Assembly (NCBI GenBank): GCA_964584165.1
Contig: CAZOYW010000014.1
Location: forward strand, 1-64,000
DNA length: 64,000 nucleotides
Reading direction: 5' to 3'
Source of the DNA: CAZKCI01 sp964584165
GTDB lineage: Bacteria > Auribacterota > Erginobacteria > Erginobacterales > CAZKCI01
This document shows, piece by piece, positions 52,373 to 60,632 of this stretch. Position 1 is the stretch's first letter, and every line of letters begins with the position of its first letter. Made by a program: the position numbers and the translations under genes. The notes under the pieces are model-generated. The model searched no databases. It was not told where the DNA came from and was given only the letters and a program-made list of their open reading frames with translations.

Positions 52373-53707
52373 CTACCCCCGTTTCTCCGGCTGGAAGAGG
52401 CCCGCGATCGCCGCCGCGTTCTTCTCCACGTCCCATCGCTCCTCGACCTTACGCCTCCCCACCCGGCCATAGTGTAGCAGGAGCATACGGTCGGCGGCGA
52501 GTTTTTCGATCTGATCCGCCAGGGCGGCGGGGGCCGCCTCCGGGATGGCGAAGCCGCAGGCGGGGTTCTCGATCAGCTCGGGGAGGGAGGGGAGCGGGGT
52601 GCAGGCGACCGGGGTTCCCGAGGCCAGCGACTCGATCAGGACGTTGGGGATGCCCCAGTGGATGGCGAGGACCGCGGGGAGCACGCAGAGGTCGGCCCAG
52701 GCGTAGTGAGCGGGCATCCCTTCCTGGGACTGGTAGCCCATAAACTCGATCCGGTCGCCCACCGAGCGCTCGGCGGCGAGCCGCTCGAGAGCGCCGCGGA
52801 GCGGGCCGCCGCCCACGATCCGGCAGCGAAAATCCCTCCCCCGTTCCCGGAGCAGGGCGCAGGCCTCGATCAGGGTCTCGAATCCCTTGCAGGCGAAGAG
52901 GCTCCCGACCGAGACGATCCGGAAAGGTTCTTCGCTCCCCCCCGGCCTTCCCGCCGCTACCCCCACCGAGATAGACGCCTTCGCTCCATTTTTTGCATTT
53001 GCGTAATCCGCGGAATCCGCGGTTTCGTTTTCAGTCTGTCGGATTGCCGCCTTCGGACGATATCCATCCAGATCCACACCGTGATAGACGACGTGGATCT
53101 TCTCCGGCGGCAGGTCGGGGGCGAGACCGAGGAGATGGAGACGGTTGTGGGCCGTGCAGGTGAGGATGAATTCCGCCCGCTTCATCTTATCCTTGAGCCC
53201 CGCCGTCTTGACGTGGATGTCGTGGGCGTGGCCGGTGAAGGAGAAGGGGATGCCGTTCAGGATCGAGACGGCGAGAGCCGTCCCGGCGGGATAGGTGGCC
53301 CACTGGCCGTGCACCCGCTCGATCCCGCGCTTCCTGCAAAGCGCGGCGAAATGGACCGCCTGGGGGAAGAGGGCGAGCGACTTGAGGAGGAACTCGGCGT
53401 CGGAGCGGTTGATCCGGACCGTCGCCGCGAGCGCCCGGAGGAAGCGCCGGGGCCGGCGGAGGAGCCCCCCGAGGCAGGAGAGCCAGACCCGGGGTTGGAG
53501 AAAGCCGGCGTAGACCGTCCGGGCGAGGAGCGGCGAGCTCATGCCGTGGCGGACCGGCTCCCGCCCGGCGCCTTTCAGGGACAGGATGGTCAGGTCCAGA
53601 AGCCCTTCGAGGCGGACCATCTCCCGCAGAATAAAGACCTCGTCGTAGCGGGGGAACTGGGAGAAGACGAAGGCCACCTTCGTCCGCCGGGTTGCTGCCG
53701 TCGTCAT
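52373..53707 (-). CDS. GT4-family glycosyltransferase with repeat-derived insert
   Basis: 444 residues. VAFVFSQFPRYDEVFILREM at the start, FTGHAHDIHVKTAGLKDKM, VYHGVDLDGYRP and VSVGSLFACKGFETLIEACA, then WGIPNVLIESLASGTPVACT. These recall WcaL/colanic-acid-type GT4 enzymes. About residues 220-245 (ENETADSADYANAKNGAKA) are hydrophilic, out of family, and coded by tandem DNA (GGATTCCGCGGATTACGC), so a repeat has entered the gene at a surface loop. Confidence 0.9.
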   Translation of the reverse strand: MTTAATRRTKVAFVFSQFPRYDEVFILREMVRLEGLLDLTILSLKGAGREPVRHGMSSPLLARTVYAGFLQPRVWLSCLGGLLRRPRRFLRALAATVRINRSDAEFLLKSLALFPQAVHFAALCRKRGIERVHGQWATYPAGTALAVSILNGIPFSFTGHAHDIHVKTAGLKDKMKRAEFILTCTAHNRLHLLGLAPDLPPEKIHVVYHGVDLDGYRPKAAIRQTENETADSADYANAKNGAKASISVGVAAGRPGGSEEPFRIVSVGSLFACKGFETLIEACALLRERGRDFRCRIVGGGPLRGALERLAAERSVGDRIEFMGYQSQEGMPAHYAWADLCVLPAVLAIHWGIPNVLIESLASGTPVACTPLPSLPELIENPACGFAIPEAAPAALADQIEKLAADRMLLLHYGRVGRRKVEERWDVEKNAAAIAGLFQPEKRG

Positions 53708-53773
53708 GAGAAAGGCCGTCCCTTCTGGCTCGAAGATCCTGGGATATCGAACCCTGTCCGGTGGGGGATTGTT

Positions 53774-53818
53774 TCCGGGCTATCCGGGGGAACTTCCGGT
53801 TCCCCCGGATAGCCCGGA
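53774..53818. terminator. Stop-codon-straddling hairpin after the flippase gene
   Basis: On the minus strand, TCCGGGCTATCCGGGGGAAC pairs with its inverted copy ending GGATAGCCCGGA. The flippase stop TAG lies in the second arm, so the last residues SGGTGSSPG are formed by the hairpin. Confidence 0.6.
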
Positions 53819-55210
53819 GCGGAGAAGCGCCCAGTCTTCGCGGGTCAGCGCGCCGGAGGCGGCGAGGCCGGCGCCGTACACCAGCAAAGCGGCGCTGACC
53901 ACCAGGGGCAGCGGCCAACCGCAACGGTCCAGCCCCCATAAAACGAGTCCCAGGGCCGCCGCCGCCGGAAGGGGGCGGAGGAGGGAAAGGGGCGCGGCGG
54001 CGGAAAGTTCGCCCTTGAGGAGGCGGAGGAAGAGCAGGAAGAGGAAGAGCTGGGCCAGGGCGGAGCCCGCCGCCGCCCCCGCCGGTCCGAAAGGGCCGGC
54101 CAGGAGATAGGCCGCCCCCGCGTTGAGGAGCGCGCCCGCCCCCATCGTCGCCGCGAAGAGGGCCTCCCGCCCCGAGGCCACCATCAGGTCGAAGAGGAGA
54201 TAGTTCTGGACCATGGGGAGGGCGGCGACCCCGAGCGCCCGGACCACGCCGGAGGAAGCGGCGAAGGAGCCCCCGAAGAAGAAGGCGCAGAGGCGCGGAG
54301 CGAGGAGGACCGAGGCGGCGGCGAAGGGCAGGGCCAGGAGATAGAGGTAGCCGCGGGATCGGCGGTAGATCCGAGCGACCGAGTCAGGGTCGCTCGAGCG
54401 GAGGCGGCAGACCAGGGGGAAGAGCGCGCCGGCCAGGGAGAGCGGAACGAGCCCCTCCAGGGCCTGGAAGAAGGACGAGCCGGCGCTGTAGTAGCCGGCG
54501 GCGGCCGCTCCCGACTTCCAGTAGACGATCAGGCGGACGACGTCCTGGAAGGAGTTGAAGAAGACGGCGAGAGCGAGCAGCGCCCCCCCGCGGATCAGGC
54601 GGCGGGAAGCCGCCCCCTCCCAGCGGAAGGCGGGGGGGAAGAAGAGACGGCGCACCAGCTCCCAGGAGAGGGCGAGCTGGAAAAGGGCGGAGACGAAATA
54701 GACCCAGGCCGCCGAGGCGACCGAGCGGGCGAGGAGAAAGACCAGGGCGAGGAGAAAGAGGCTCTTCGCCGTCTTGGCCAGGGCCTCCAGCCCCATCCGC
54801 TCCCGGGAGCGAAAGACGACGGTCAGGGTGTTGGCCAGACCGGTGACGGCGTAGATCCCGAGCCCGAGGAAAACGAGCGGGAGGGGGCGGCGGCCGGGGA
54901 CCAGCCGGAGCAGGAAGACGAGCGCGCAGAGGGCGACGGCCAGGGCGAAGAGGGACTTGAGGGAGAGGGCGGTCCCCACCCAGAGGGGGGTGCGGGGCGG
55001 CGCCGCGGAGGATTCCCGGATGGCGATCTTGTCCATTCCGAGCTCGATCGCCAACCCGAGGAGAGCGCAGAGGGAGAGGAGGGACCGGAAGTCCCCGTAG
55101 CCGGCGGGGCCGAGGCGGCGGGCGAGGATCGCCGCCAGGGCCAGGGAGGCCAGGAGGAGGACGACCTTGGCGGAAAAGAGGGAGAGGGCGTTGGTAACCA
55201 GCTTGTTCAT
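53780..55210 (-). CDS. Oligosaccharide flippase, MATE/Wzx-like
   Basis: 476 residues with 12-14 membrane helices. LVTNALSLFSAKVVLLLASL and ARRLGPAGYGDFRSLLSLCA at the start are typical of the polysaccharide-synthase (PST) transporter family. It moves undecaprenyl-linked repeat units to the periplasm. It overlaps the GT39 gene start by 4 bases. Confidence 0.92.
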   Translation of the reverse strand: MNKLVTNALSLFSAKVVLLLASLALAAILARRLGPAGYGDFRSLLSLCALLGLAIELGMDKIAIRESSAAPPRTPLWVGTALSLKSLFALAVALCALVFLLRLVPGRRPLPLVFLGLGIYAVTGLANTLTVVFRSRERMGLEALAKTAKSLFLLALVFLLARSVASAAWVYFVSALFQLALSWELVRRLFFPPAFRWEGAASRRLIRGGALLALAVFFNSFQDVVRLIVYWKSGAAAAGYYSAGSSFFQALEGLVPLSLAGALFPLVCRLRSSDPDSVARIYRRSRGYLYLLALPFAAASVLLAPRLCAFFFGGSFAASSGVVRALGVAALPMVQNYLLFDLMVASGREALFAATMGAGALLNAGAAYLLAGPFGPAGAAAGSALAQLFLFLLFLRLLKGELSAAAPLSLLRPLPAAAALGLVLWGLDRCGWPLPLVVSAALLVYGAGLAASGALTREDWALLRSGLSGGTGSSPG

Positions 55211-56430
55211 GCTTTCCTAAGATGATTTTTTTCTCCGGACCGGACGAGAAAGGAGAGGGCGTAGGCGGCAAAGGCGTAGACGAACGGCATCACCGGCAGG
55301 CGATAGCGCCCTTCGGGCAGGAAGATGGAGTGGACGAGCGTGAAGGAGAGGATGCCGAGCAGGAAGAGGGCGGGCCTCCCCTTCCAGCCTCGGGAGAGGA
55401 GAGCGCCCGCGAGGCCGAGGAGAAGGGCCGACCAGAGGGCGGCGGCGAGGATCAGGGAGGGGTTGTGGCGGTCGAGGTGGTAGAACCAGGCCAGGCGGCG
55501 CAGCGAGAGGCCAAGGAAGCGGAGCGGACGGGAGCGGATGAAACTCAACGCCCTCCTTCCGTATTCCCGGCTGTAGGCGATCTCATCCTCGGTCTCGCCG
55601 AGATGGAAGGCGCCCGCCGCGATCAGGTCGTTGACCCGCACCGTTCCGCCGGTCGAGAGGGGATTGTTCGCCAGGTAGAAGTTGTTCCCTCCCTGGGTGT
55701 TGAGGGGGACGAATTTTCCGAGAAGCAGAAAGTTCCGCGCCGTCCAGGGAAGCAGGATCAGGAGGAGGGGGCAGACAAGGGAAAGAGCGCGGCGCGCTAA
55801 CCCCTTCCCCCGGAGGGGCGGCCAGAGAAGGCAGGCGGCGGCGAAGGGGACGAGCGTCGGACGGCAGAGGATCCCAAGCCCCAGGAGAGCTCCGGCAGCC
55901 GGCAGGGAAAGCCCGGCGAAACCGCGCTCGGCCGAGAGGGAGAGGAGAAGGACCGCGGCCAGGAGAAGAAAAATGAAGAGCGTCTCCGTCATCAGCCGCC
56001 CGGTGTAGTAGACGGAGAGGGGATCGCAGGCCATCAGGCCGGCGGCGATCAGGCCCGCCGAGGAGGAGGGCCCGGAGAAGGCGGAGCGGACGGAGAGCCC
56101 GAGCAGGCCGCAGGAGGCGGCGCCCAGGAGGCACTGCGCGGTCCGGGCCAGGCGGAAGGAGAAAATCCCGCTCCCGACGAAGACCGCGAGGAAGGACGGG
56201 TAGAGCGGCGGGAAGGAGGCCCGGCGCCAGGGGCTGTAGACGAGCCCCTTCCCCGCGACGAAGTTGCGGGCGATGGCGAGAAACATCTCCTCGTCGGGGT
56301 CATGGGATCGCTCCGGGAGGCTCCCGGCATAGGCCAGGCGCAGCGCGCAGCCGAGGAGGCAGATCGCGAGGAGGAGGGCCGGGAAGGACGGCGCAGCGGG
56401 TCGTCTCACGTCGCTGGCCCCCGGTCTCAT
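55207..56430 (-). CDS. GT39/ArnT-like membrane glycosyltransferase
   Basis: 407 residues with many membrane helices. The first periplasmic loop carries PERSHDPDEEMFLAIARNFV, the acidic motif of this fold, and PLYPSFLAVFVG follows. NTQGGNNFYLANNPL is a second family-typical loop. It uses a polyprenyl-phosphate sugar to decorate a lipid or glycan. It overlaps ispG by 4 bases. Confidence 0.88.
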   Translation of the reverse strand: MRPGASDVRRPAAPSFPALLLAICLLGCALRLAYAGSLPERSHDPDEEMFLAIARNFVAGKGLVYSPWRRASFPPLYPSFLAVFVGSGIFSFRLARTAQCLLGAASCGLLGLSVRSAFSGPSSSAGLIAAGLMACDPLSVYYTGRLMTETLFIFLLLAAVLLLSLSAERGFAGLSLPAAGALLGLGILCRPTLVPFAAACLLWPPLRGKGLARRALSLVCPLLLILLPWTARNFLLLGKFVPLNTQGGNNFYLANNPLSTGGTVRVNDLIAAGAFHLGETEDEIAYSREYGRRALSFIRSRPLRFLGLSLRRLAWFYHLDRHNPSLILAAALWSALLLGLAGALLSRGWKGRPALFLLGILSFTLVHSIFLPEGRYRLPVMPFVYAFAAYALSFLVRSGEKNHLRKA

Positions 56431-57497
56431 CGGGAGGTGAACCGCCCGAGTTCGTCCAGGAGCTCGGCGACGATCCGGCGGGCGGGCACGGTCCGGACCG
56501 CCTTCCCCCGCTTGAAGAGCAGGGCCGTCCCCTTCCCCGCCGCGATCCCGATGTCCGCCTCCTTTGCCTCGCCCGGTCCGTTGACGGCGCAGCCCATTAC
56601 GGCGACGGTCACCCCGGAGAGGGAGCGGAAGCGCTCCGAAGCGAGCGCCGCTTCCACCCTCCCGACCAGGGGGAGGAGTCCGATCCGGCAGCGGCCGCAG
56701 GTCGGGCAGGAGACCAGGACCGGACCGAAGGACCTTAGCCCGACCGACTCCAGGATGAGCCGCCCCACCCGGACCTCCTCCGCCTCGGGGGCGGAGAGCG
56801 AGACGCGCAGCGTGTCCCCCAGGCCCTCCAGGAGGAGCGCGCCGATCCCGACCGCCGAGCGGACCGTCCCGGGGAGAAGGGGGCCGGCCTCGGTGATCCC
56901 GACGTGGAATGGGTAGTCGACCCGGGAGGCGAGGAGGCGGTAGGCCTTAAGCGTCGTCGGGATGCCGAAGGCCTTGACCGAGATCTTGATCTCCCGGTAG
57001 CCCGCCCGCTCGATCAGGCTGACCTCCCGGAGCGCGCTCTCGGCCAGGGCCCGGGCGGTGGGTCCCCCGTGCCGGGCCGCGATCCCCTTCTCCAGCGACC
57101 CGGCGTTCACGCCGACCCGGATGGGTACCCTCCTCTCCCGGCAGGCCGCGATCACCTCGCGGACCTTCCGGGCCGAGCCGATGTTCCCGGGGTTGATCCG
57201 GAGGCCCGCCGCCCCGACCGCCACCGAGCGCAGGGCCAGGCGGTGGTCGAAATGGACGTCGGCGACGACCGGGAGGGGCGAGCGGCGGCAGATCGGGGCG
57301 AGGGCTTCCGCCGCCGCCCCGTCGGGGACGGCGAGGCGGACGATCTCGCAGCCCGCCCGGGCCAGTCCCCGGATCCGCCGGAGGGTGGCGTTGACGTCCC
57401 GGGTGTCGGTCTTGGTCATCGACTGGACCGAGACCGGGGCCCCGCCGCCGACGGCGACCGGCCCCACGAAGATCCGGCGTGTCTTTCGTCTCTTCAT
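56427..57497 (-). CDS. ispG: 4-hydroxy-3-methylbut-2-enyl diphosphate synthase IspG
   Basis: 356 residues. PVSVQSMTKTDTRDVNATL at the start, VADVHFDHRLALRSVAVGAA, LRINPGNIG, HVGITEAGP and the cluster region SCPTCGRCRIGLL, then MGCAVNGPGEAKEADIGIAA. An iron-sulfur enzyme of the MEP isoprenoid pathway; with dxr upstream it supplies precursors for UppS. Short bacterial form. Its ATG overlaps the rseP stop by 4 bases. Confidence 0.96.
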   Translation of the reverse strand: MKRRKTRRIFVGPVAVGGGAPVSVQSMTKTDTRDVNATLRRIRGLARAGCEIVRLAVPDGAAAEALAPICRRSPLPVVADVHFDHRLALRSVAVGAAGLRINPGNIGSARKVREVIAACRERRVPIRVGVNAGSLEKGIAARHGGPTARALAESALREVSLIERAGYREIKISVKAFGIPTTLKAYRLLASRVDYPFHVGITEAGPLLPGTVRSAVGIGALLLEGLGDTLRVSLSAPEAEEVRVGRLILESVGLRSFGPVLVSCPTCGRCRIGLLPLVGRVEAALASERFRSLSGVTVAVMGCAVNGPGEAKEADIGIAAGKGTALLFKRGKAVRTVPARRIVAELLDELGRFTSR

Positions 57498-59128
57498 CCG
57501 CGCTTGAAGAAGACCTGGAGGATGTCGTTGTAGGTGACCAGCAGGAAAAGAAGGAGGAGGAGGGCGAAGCCGATCTGGTGGGCGACCACGACCGCCCGCT
57601 CCGAAAGCGGGCGGCGCCGGAGCGCCTCGATCAGGAGAAAAAGGAGGTGGCCGCCGTCGAGAACGGGGAGGGGGAAGAGGTTGACCACGGCCAGGTTGAC
57701 GCTGATCAGGCCGAGGAAGTGGACGATCTCGGAGAGGGCCTTGAGCTGTCGGGTCAGGTCGAAGATCCGGACCGGGCCGGCGAGCTCGGTCGGGCTGGCC
57801 CGGCCGACCAGGAGATAGTAGAGGAAGGAGAAGAGGGTCTCGACCATCTTGGCCGTCTCGGCGGCCCCCCGGCGGACCGCGGCCCAGCCCCGGTAGCGGA
57901 CGGTGACCGCGTCCGGGTAGTAGTCGAAGGCGATCCCCGGGAGGCGCCCTTCCGCGGCCACTCCCGCGGCGAGGGTCAGGGTCCGGGGCGGGAAGGAGAA
58001 AAACAGGACGCGGCGGGGCCGCTCGACCGTCAGGCGGAGCTCGCTCCCGCAAGCGGCGGAGGCGACCGCCCCGTCCAGCTCGGCGGGGGAGACCGGACGG
58101 CCGCCGACGGCGACGATCCGGTCTCCCGGACGGAGATCGGCGGCCTCTCCCCGGGCGCGGAAATCGATCGCGAGGACCCTCTCCCCGTCCCGGCGCACCC
58201 CGGCGATGACCGGGCGCGACTCGGTTTCCACCTCCACCTCGGAAGATCTCCCGCTCTGAGGGTCCTCCACCATGAGGCGCAGCCGCTGCCCCGGCCGCGC
58301 GGCGATCTCATCCTCCAGGGCGGGATAGGGGAGGCGGCGGCCGTCGACCGAGGAGACGATCATCCCCTGGGCGAGGCCGGCGAGGGCGGCCGGGCAGTCG
58401 GTATCCTCCACCCAGGCCATCGCCCGGCCGGCGGGACCGACCCCGATCCGGGGGCGGCTGGTCCCGGGGAGGACGCGGGGCGTCGCCTCGGCCCGCCTCT
58501 CCTCTCCGTCGCGGAGGAAGACGATGGTCACGGGAGAGTCCGCCCGCGAGGTCGAGACGGCGAGGAGGAAATCCTGCCACTGGGCCGCCTTCCGGCCGTC
58601 CACGGAGACGATCTCGTCGCCGGGGAGAAGGCCGGCGGCGGCCGCGGGCGAGCCGGGCTCCACGTTCCCGATCCGCGTCCCCTGGTAGGGCTGGAAGACC
58701 GTCACCCCGATGAAGGCGATCAGGATGAAGAGGGCGAGGCCGAGGAGGACGTTCATCGCCGGGCCGGCGGCGATGATCAGCGCCCGCTGCCAGAGGGGTT
58801 TGCGGTCGTACCTCTCCGCCTCGGGGACGGCCCGGTCCTCTTCCTCCAGCTTCCGCTTCGCCGCCTCGTCGTCGGTCGGCAGGTCCTCCTGGCCGGCCAT
58901 CTTGACGTAGCCGCCCAGGGGCAGGATCCCGATTCCGTATTCGGTCGGACCGGCCCGGAAGCGGAGAAGCTTCAGCCCCATGAGATCGAAGCCGAGGTAG
59001 AACTTCTTGACCCTCACCCGGCAGAGGCGGGCCATCAGGAAGTGGCCGAGCTCGTGGACGAAGATCAGGACCCCGAGGACGACGAGGAACTTGAGGACGC
59101 TCATAAGATGGACTGGCAGGGAGGACAT
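57494..59128 (-). CDS. rseP: RseP-type site-2 metalloprotease with three PDZ domains
   Basis: 544 residues. Zinc motif HELGH in VLIFVHELGHFLMARLCRV, LGGYVKMAG next to it, and the second ligand motif FPLPVLDGGHLLFLLIEALR near the C-terminus. Three PDZ-like units are visible: IGNVEPGSPAAAAGLLPGDE, DCPAALAGLAQGMIVSSVDG and ARGEAADLRPGDRIVAVGG, against two in E. coli, which explains the larger size. It cuts membrane-bound regulators in envelope stress. It has its usual place between dxr and ispG. Confidence 0.95.
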   Translation of the reverse strand: MSSLPVHLMSVLKFLVVLGVLIFVHELGHFLMARLCRVRVKKFYLGFDLMGLKLLRFRAGPTEYGIGILPLGGYVKMAGQEDLPTDDEAAKRKLEEEDRAVPEAERYDRKPLWQRALIIAAGPAMNVLLGLALFILIAFIGVTVFQPYQGTRIGNVEPGSPAAAAGLLPGDEIVSVDGRKAAQWQDFLLAVSTSRADSPVTIVFLRDGEERRAEATPRVLPGTSRPRIGVGPAGRAMAWVEDTDCPAALAGLAQGMIVSSVDGRRLPYPALEDEIAARPGQRLRLMVEDPQSGRSSEVEVETESRPVIAGVRRDGERVLAIDFRARGEAADLRPGDRIVAVGGRPVSPAELDGAVASAACGSELRLTVERPRRVLFFSFPPRTLTLAAGVAAEGRLPGIAFDYYPDAVTVRYRGWAAVRRGAAETAKMVETLFSFLYYLLVGRASPTELAGPVRIFDLTRQLKALSEIVHFLGLISVNLAVVNLFPLPVLDGGHLLFLLIEALRRRPLSERAVVVAHQIGFALLLLLFLLVTYNDILQVFFKRG

Positions 59129-59152
59129 GGGTTCAGTGACCAGGGTTCAGGG

Positions 59153-59284
59153 TTCAGATTTGAGATCTGAGATTTGAGATTTGAGATCTGAGATTTGAGA
59201 TTTGAGATTTGAGATCTGAGATTTGAGATCTGAGATCTGAGATTTGAGATTTGAGATCTGAGATTTGAGATCTGAGATCTGAGA
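59153..59284. repeat. Degenerate 7-bp repeat (GATYTGA type) between rseP and dxr
   Basis: About 18 units of GATTTGA or GATCTGA, preceded by AGGGTTC units (near 59139-59152). Same unit as at 46690-46832. It ends exactly at the dxr stop codon. It is followed by no gene of its own. Confidence 0.8.
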
Positions 59285-60460
59285 TTATTTTCTCCCGGCA
59301 CGGGCGGTGATGATTTTCTTCGCCTCCTCCCTCGCCCAGCGGTCGGCGGCGAGGATCTCCCCCAGCTTCGGCCGGGGGACCGCCCGGTGCTTGCCCATCA
59401 CCTCTTCCACGACCGCGGCGATCCCCGGAAAGAGAAGGCGGCCCTCCAGGAAGGCCGCCCCCGCCTCTTCGTTGGCGGCGTTCAGGACCGCCGGCATCGT
59501 GCCCGAGGCCTTGCCGGCCGCGTAGGCCAGGCCGAGGGCGGGGAAGCGGGACCAGTCGGGCTCCCGGAAGGTCAGGGGGGGAAGACGGTAAACATCCAGC
59601 TCGCCGAGCGGCGAGGAGGAGCGGAGAGGGTAGGAGAGGGCGTAGCGGATGGGAAGCCTCATGTCGGGGCGGCTGAGCTGGGCGAGGACCGCCCCGTCTT
59701 CCATCTCGACGAGCGCGTGCACGATCGACTCCGGGTGGATCACCACCTTGATCCGCTCGAAGGGGAGGCCGAAGAGGTGGTGGGCCTCGATCACCTCGAG
59801 CCCCTTGTTCATCAGCGTGGCGGAATCGAGTGTCACCTTCCTCCCCATCTTCCAGCGGGGATGCCGGAGCGCCTCCTCCGGCCGGATCCGTCGGAAGGCG
59901 CCTTTGGGGAGGCCCAGGAAGGGTCCCCCGGAAGCGGTCAGTATGATCCGCCGGACCCGGGACGGGTCCTCCCCGCGCAAGCACTGGAAGACGGCGGAAT
60001 GCTCGCTGTCCACCGGGAGGAGGGGGACGCCCTTGGCCCGCGCCTCCTCCATCACGATCGCCCCCGCCGCCACCAGCACCTCCTTGGCGGCGAGCGCCAC
60101 GGGCTTCCCGGCCCGGATGGCGGCGAGCGTGGGGAGGAGGCCGGCGATCCCGGGGATGGCGGAGACCACCAGGTCGGAGGCATGGTCGGCGGCCAGCTCC
60201 TCCAGGGCGGTCTGACCCCACTTGACCGAGACCGCCTCTCCGACCTCGCCCTTGATCCGGCGCGCCGAGGCCTCGCTCTCGACCACCAGCCGCCGGGGCC
60301 GGAACTCGGCCGCCTGGCGGAGGAGGAGGGCGACGTTCTTCCCCGCGGCCAGGCCGGTCACGGCGAAGGCGCCGGGCGAGGACCGGACCACGTCGAGCGT
60401 GCTGGTCCCGATCGACCCGGTGGATCCGAGAATTACAATTCGCTTGGGCGTTCGTTTCAC
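59285..60460 (-). CDS. dxr: 1-deoxy-D-xylulose-5-phosphate reductoisomerase Dxr
   Basis: 391 residues from a GTG at 60460. RIVILGSTGSIGTSTLDVVR binds NADPH; LLPVDSEHSAVFQCLRGED, LTASGGPFLGLP, HPRWKMGRKVTLDSATLMNK and HPESIVHALVEMEDGAVLAQ are the catalytic segments. The usual ALANKESLV reads ALAAKEVLV, a change at conserved positions. Second step of the MEP pathway. Confidence 0.96.
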   Translation of the reverse strand: MKRTPKRIVILGSTGSIGTSTLDVVRSSPGAFAVTGLAAGKNVALLLRQAAEFRPRRLVVESEASARRIKGEVGEAVSVKWGQTALEELAADHASDLVVSAIPGIAGLLPTLAAIRAGKPVALAAKEVLVAAGAIVMEEARAKGVPLLPVDSEHSAVFQCLRGEDPSRVRRIILTASGGPFLGLPKGAFRRIRPEEALRHPRWKMGRKVTLDSATLMNKGLEVIEAHHLFGLPFERIKVVIHPESIVHALVEMEDGAVLAQLSRPDMRLPIRYALSYPLRSSSPLGELDVYRLPPLTFREPDWSRFPALGLAYAAGKASGTMPAVLNAANEEAGAAFLEGRLLFPGIAAVVEEVMGKHRAVPRPKLGEILAADRWAREEAKKIITARAGRK

Positions 60461-60500
60461 AGCCGGATTTTCCCGCGGGCGCGGGAATCTACGCCAACCG

Positions 60501-60529
60501 CGCACGCGGACATGAATGTCCGCGTCTAC
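60501..60529 (-). repeat. GTAG REP hairpin upstream of dxr
   Basis: On the minus strand, GTAGACGCGGACATTCATGT continuing CCGCGTGCG; stem CGCGGACAT/ATGTCCGCG. Confidence 0.7.
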
Positions 60530-60579
60530 TCTCCACCGAAATGCAGGAGCCTGTGCATAAACCATTGCCCACGGCAATT

Positions 60580-60632
60580 CTAGACCGGGTTATTCATGAA
60601 AACCGTCGGTTTTCATGAATTAACCGGGCTAG
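60580..60632. terminator. Stop-codon-straddling hairpin after cdsA
   Basis: CTAGACCGGGTTATTCATGA and its inverted copy ending TTAACCGGGCTAG. The cdsA TAG stop is part of the outer stem, exactly as for gmhA at 15485-15537, with which it shares CTAGACCGG, TTATTC and CCGGGCTAG. Confidence 0.6.
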
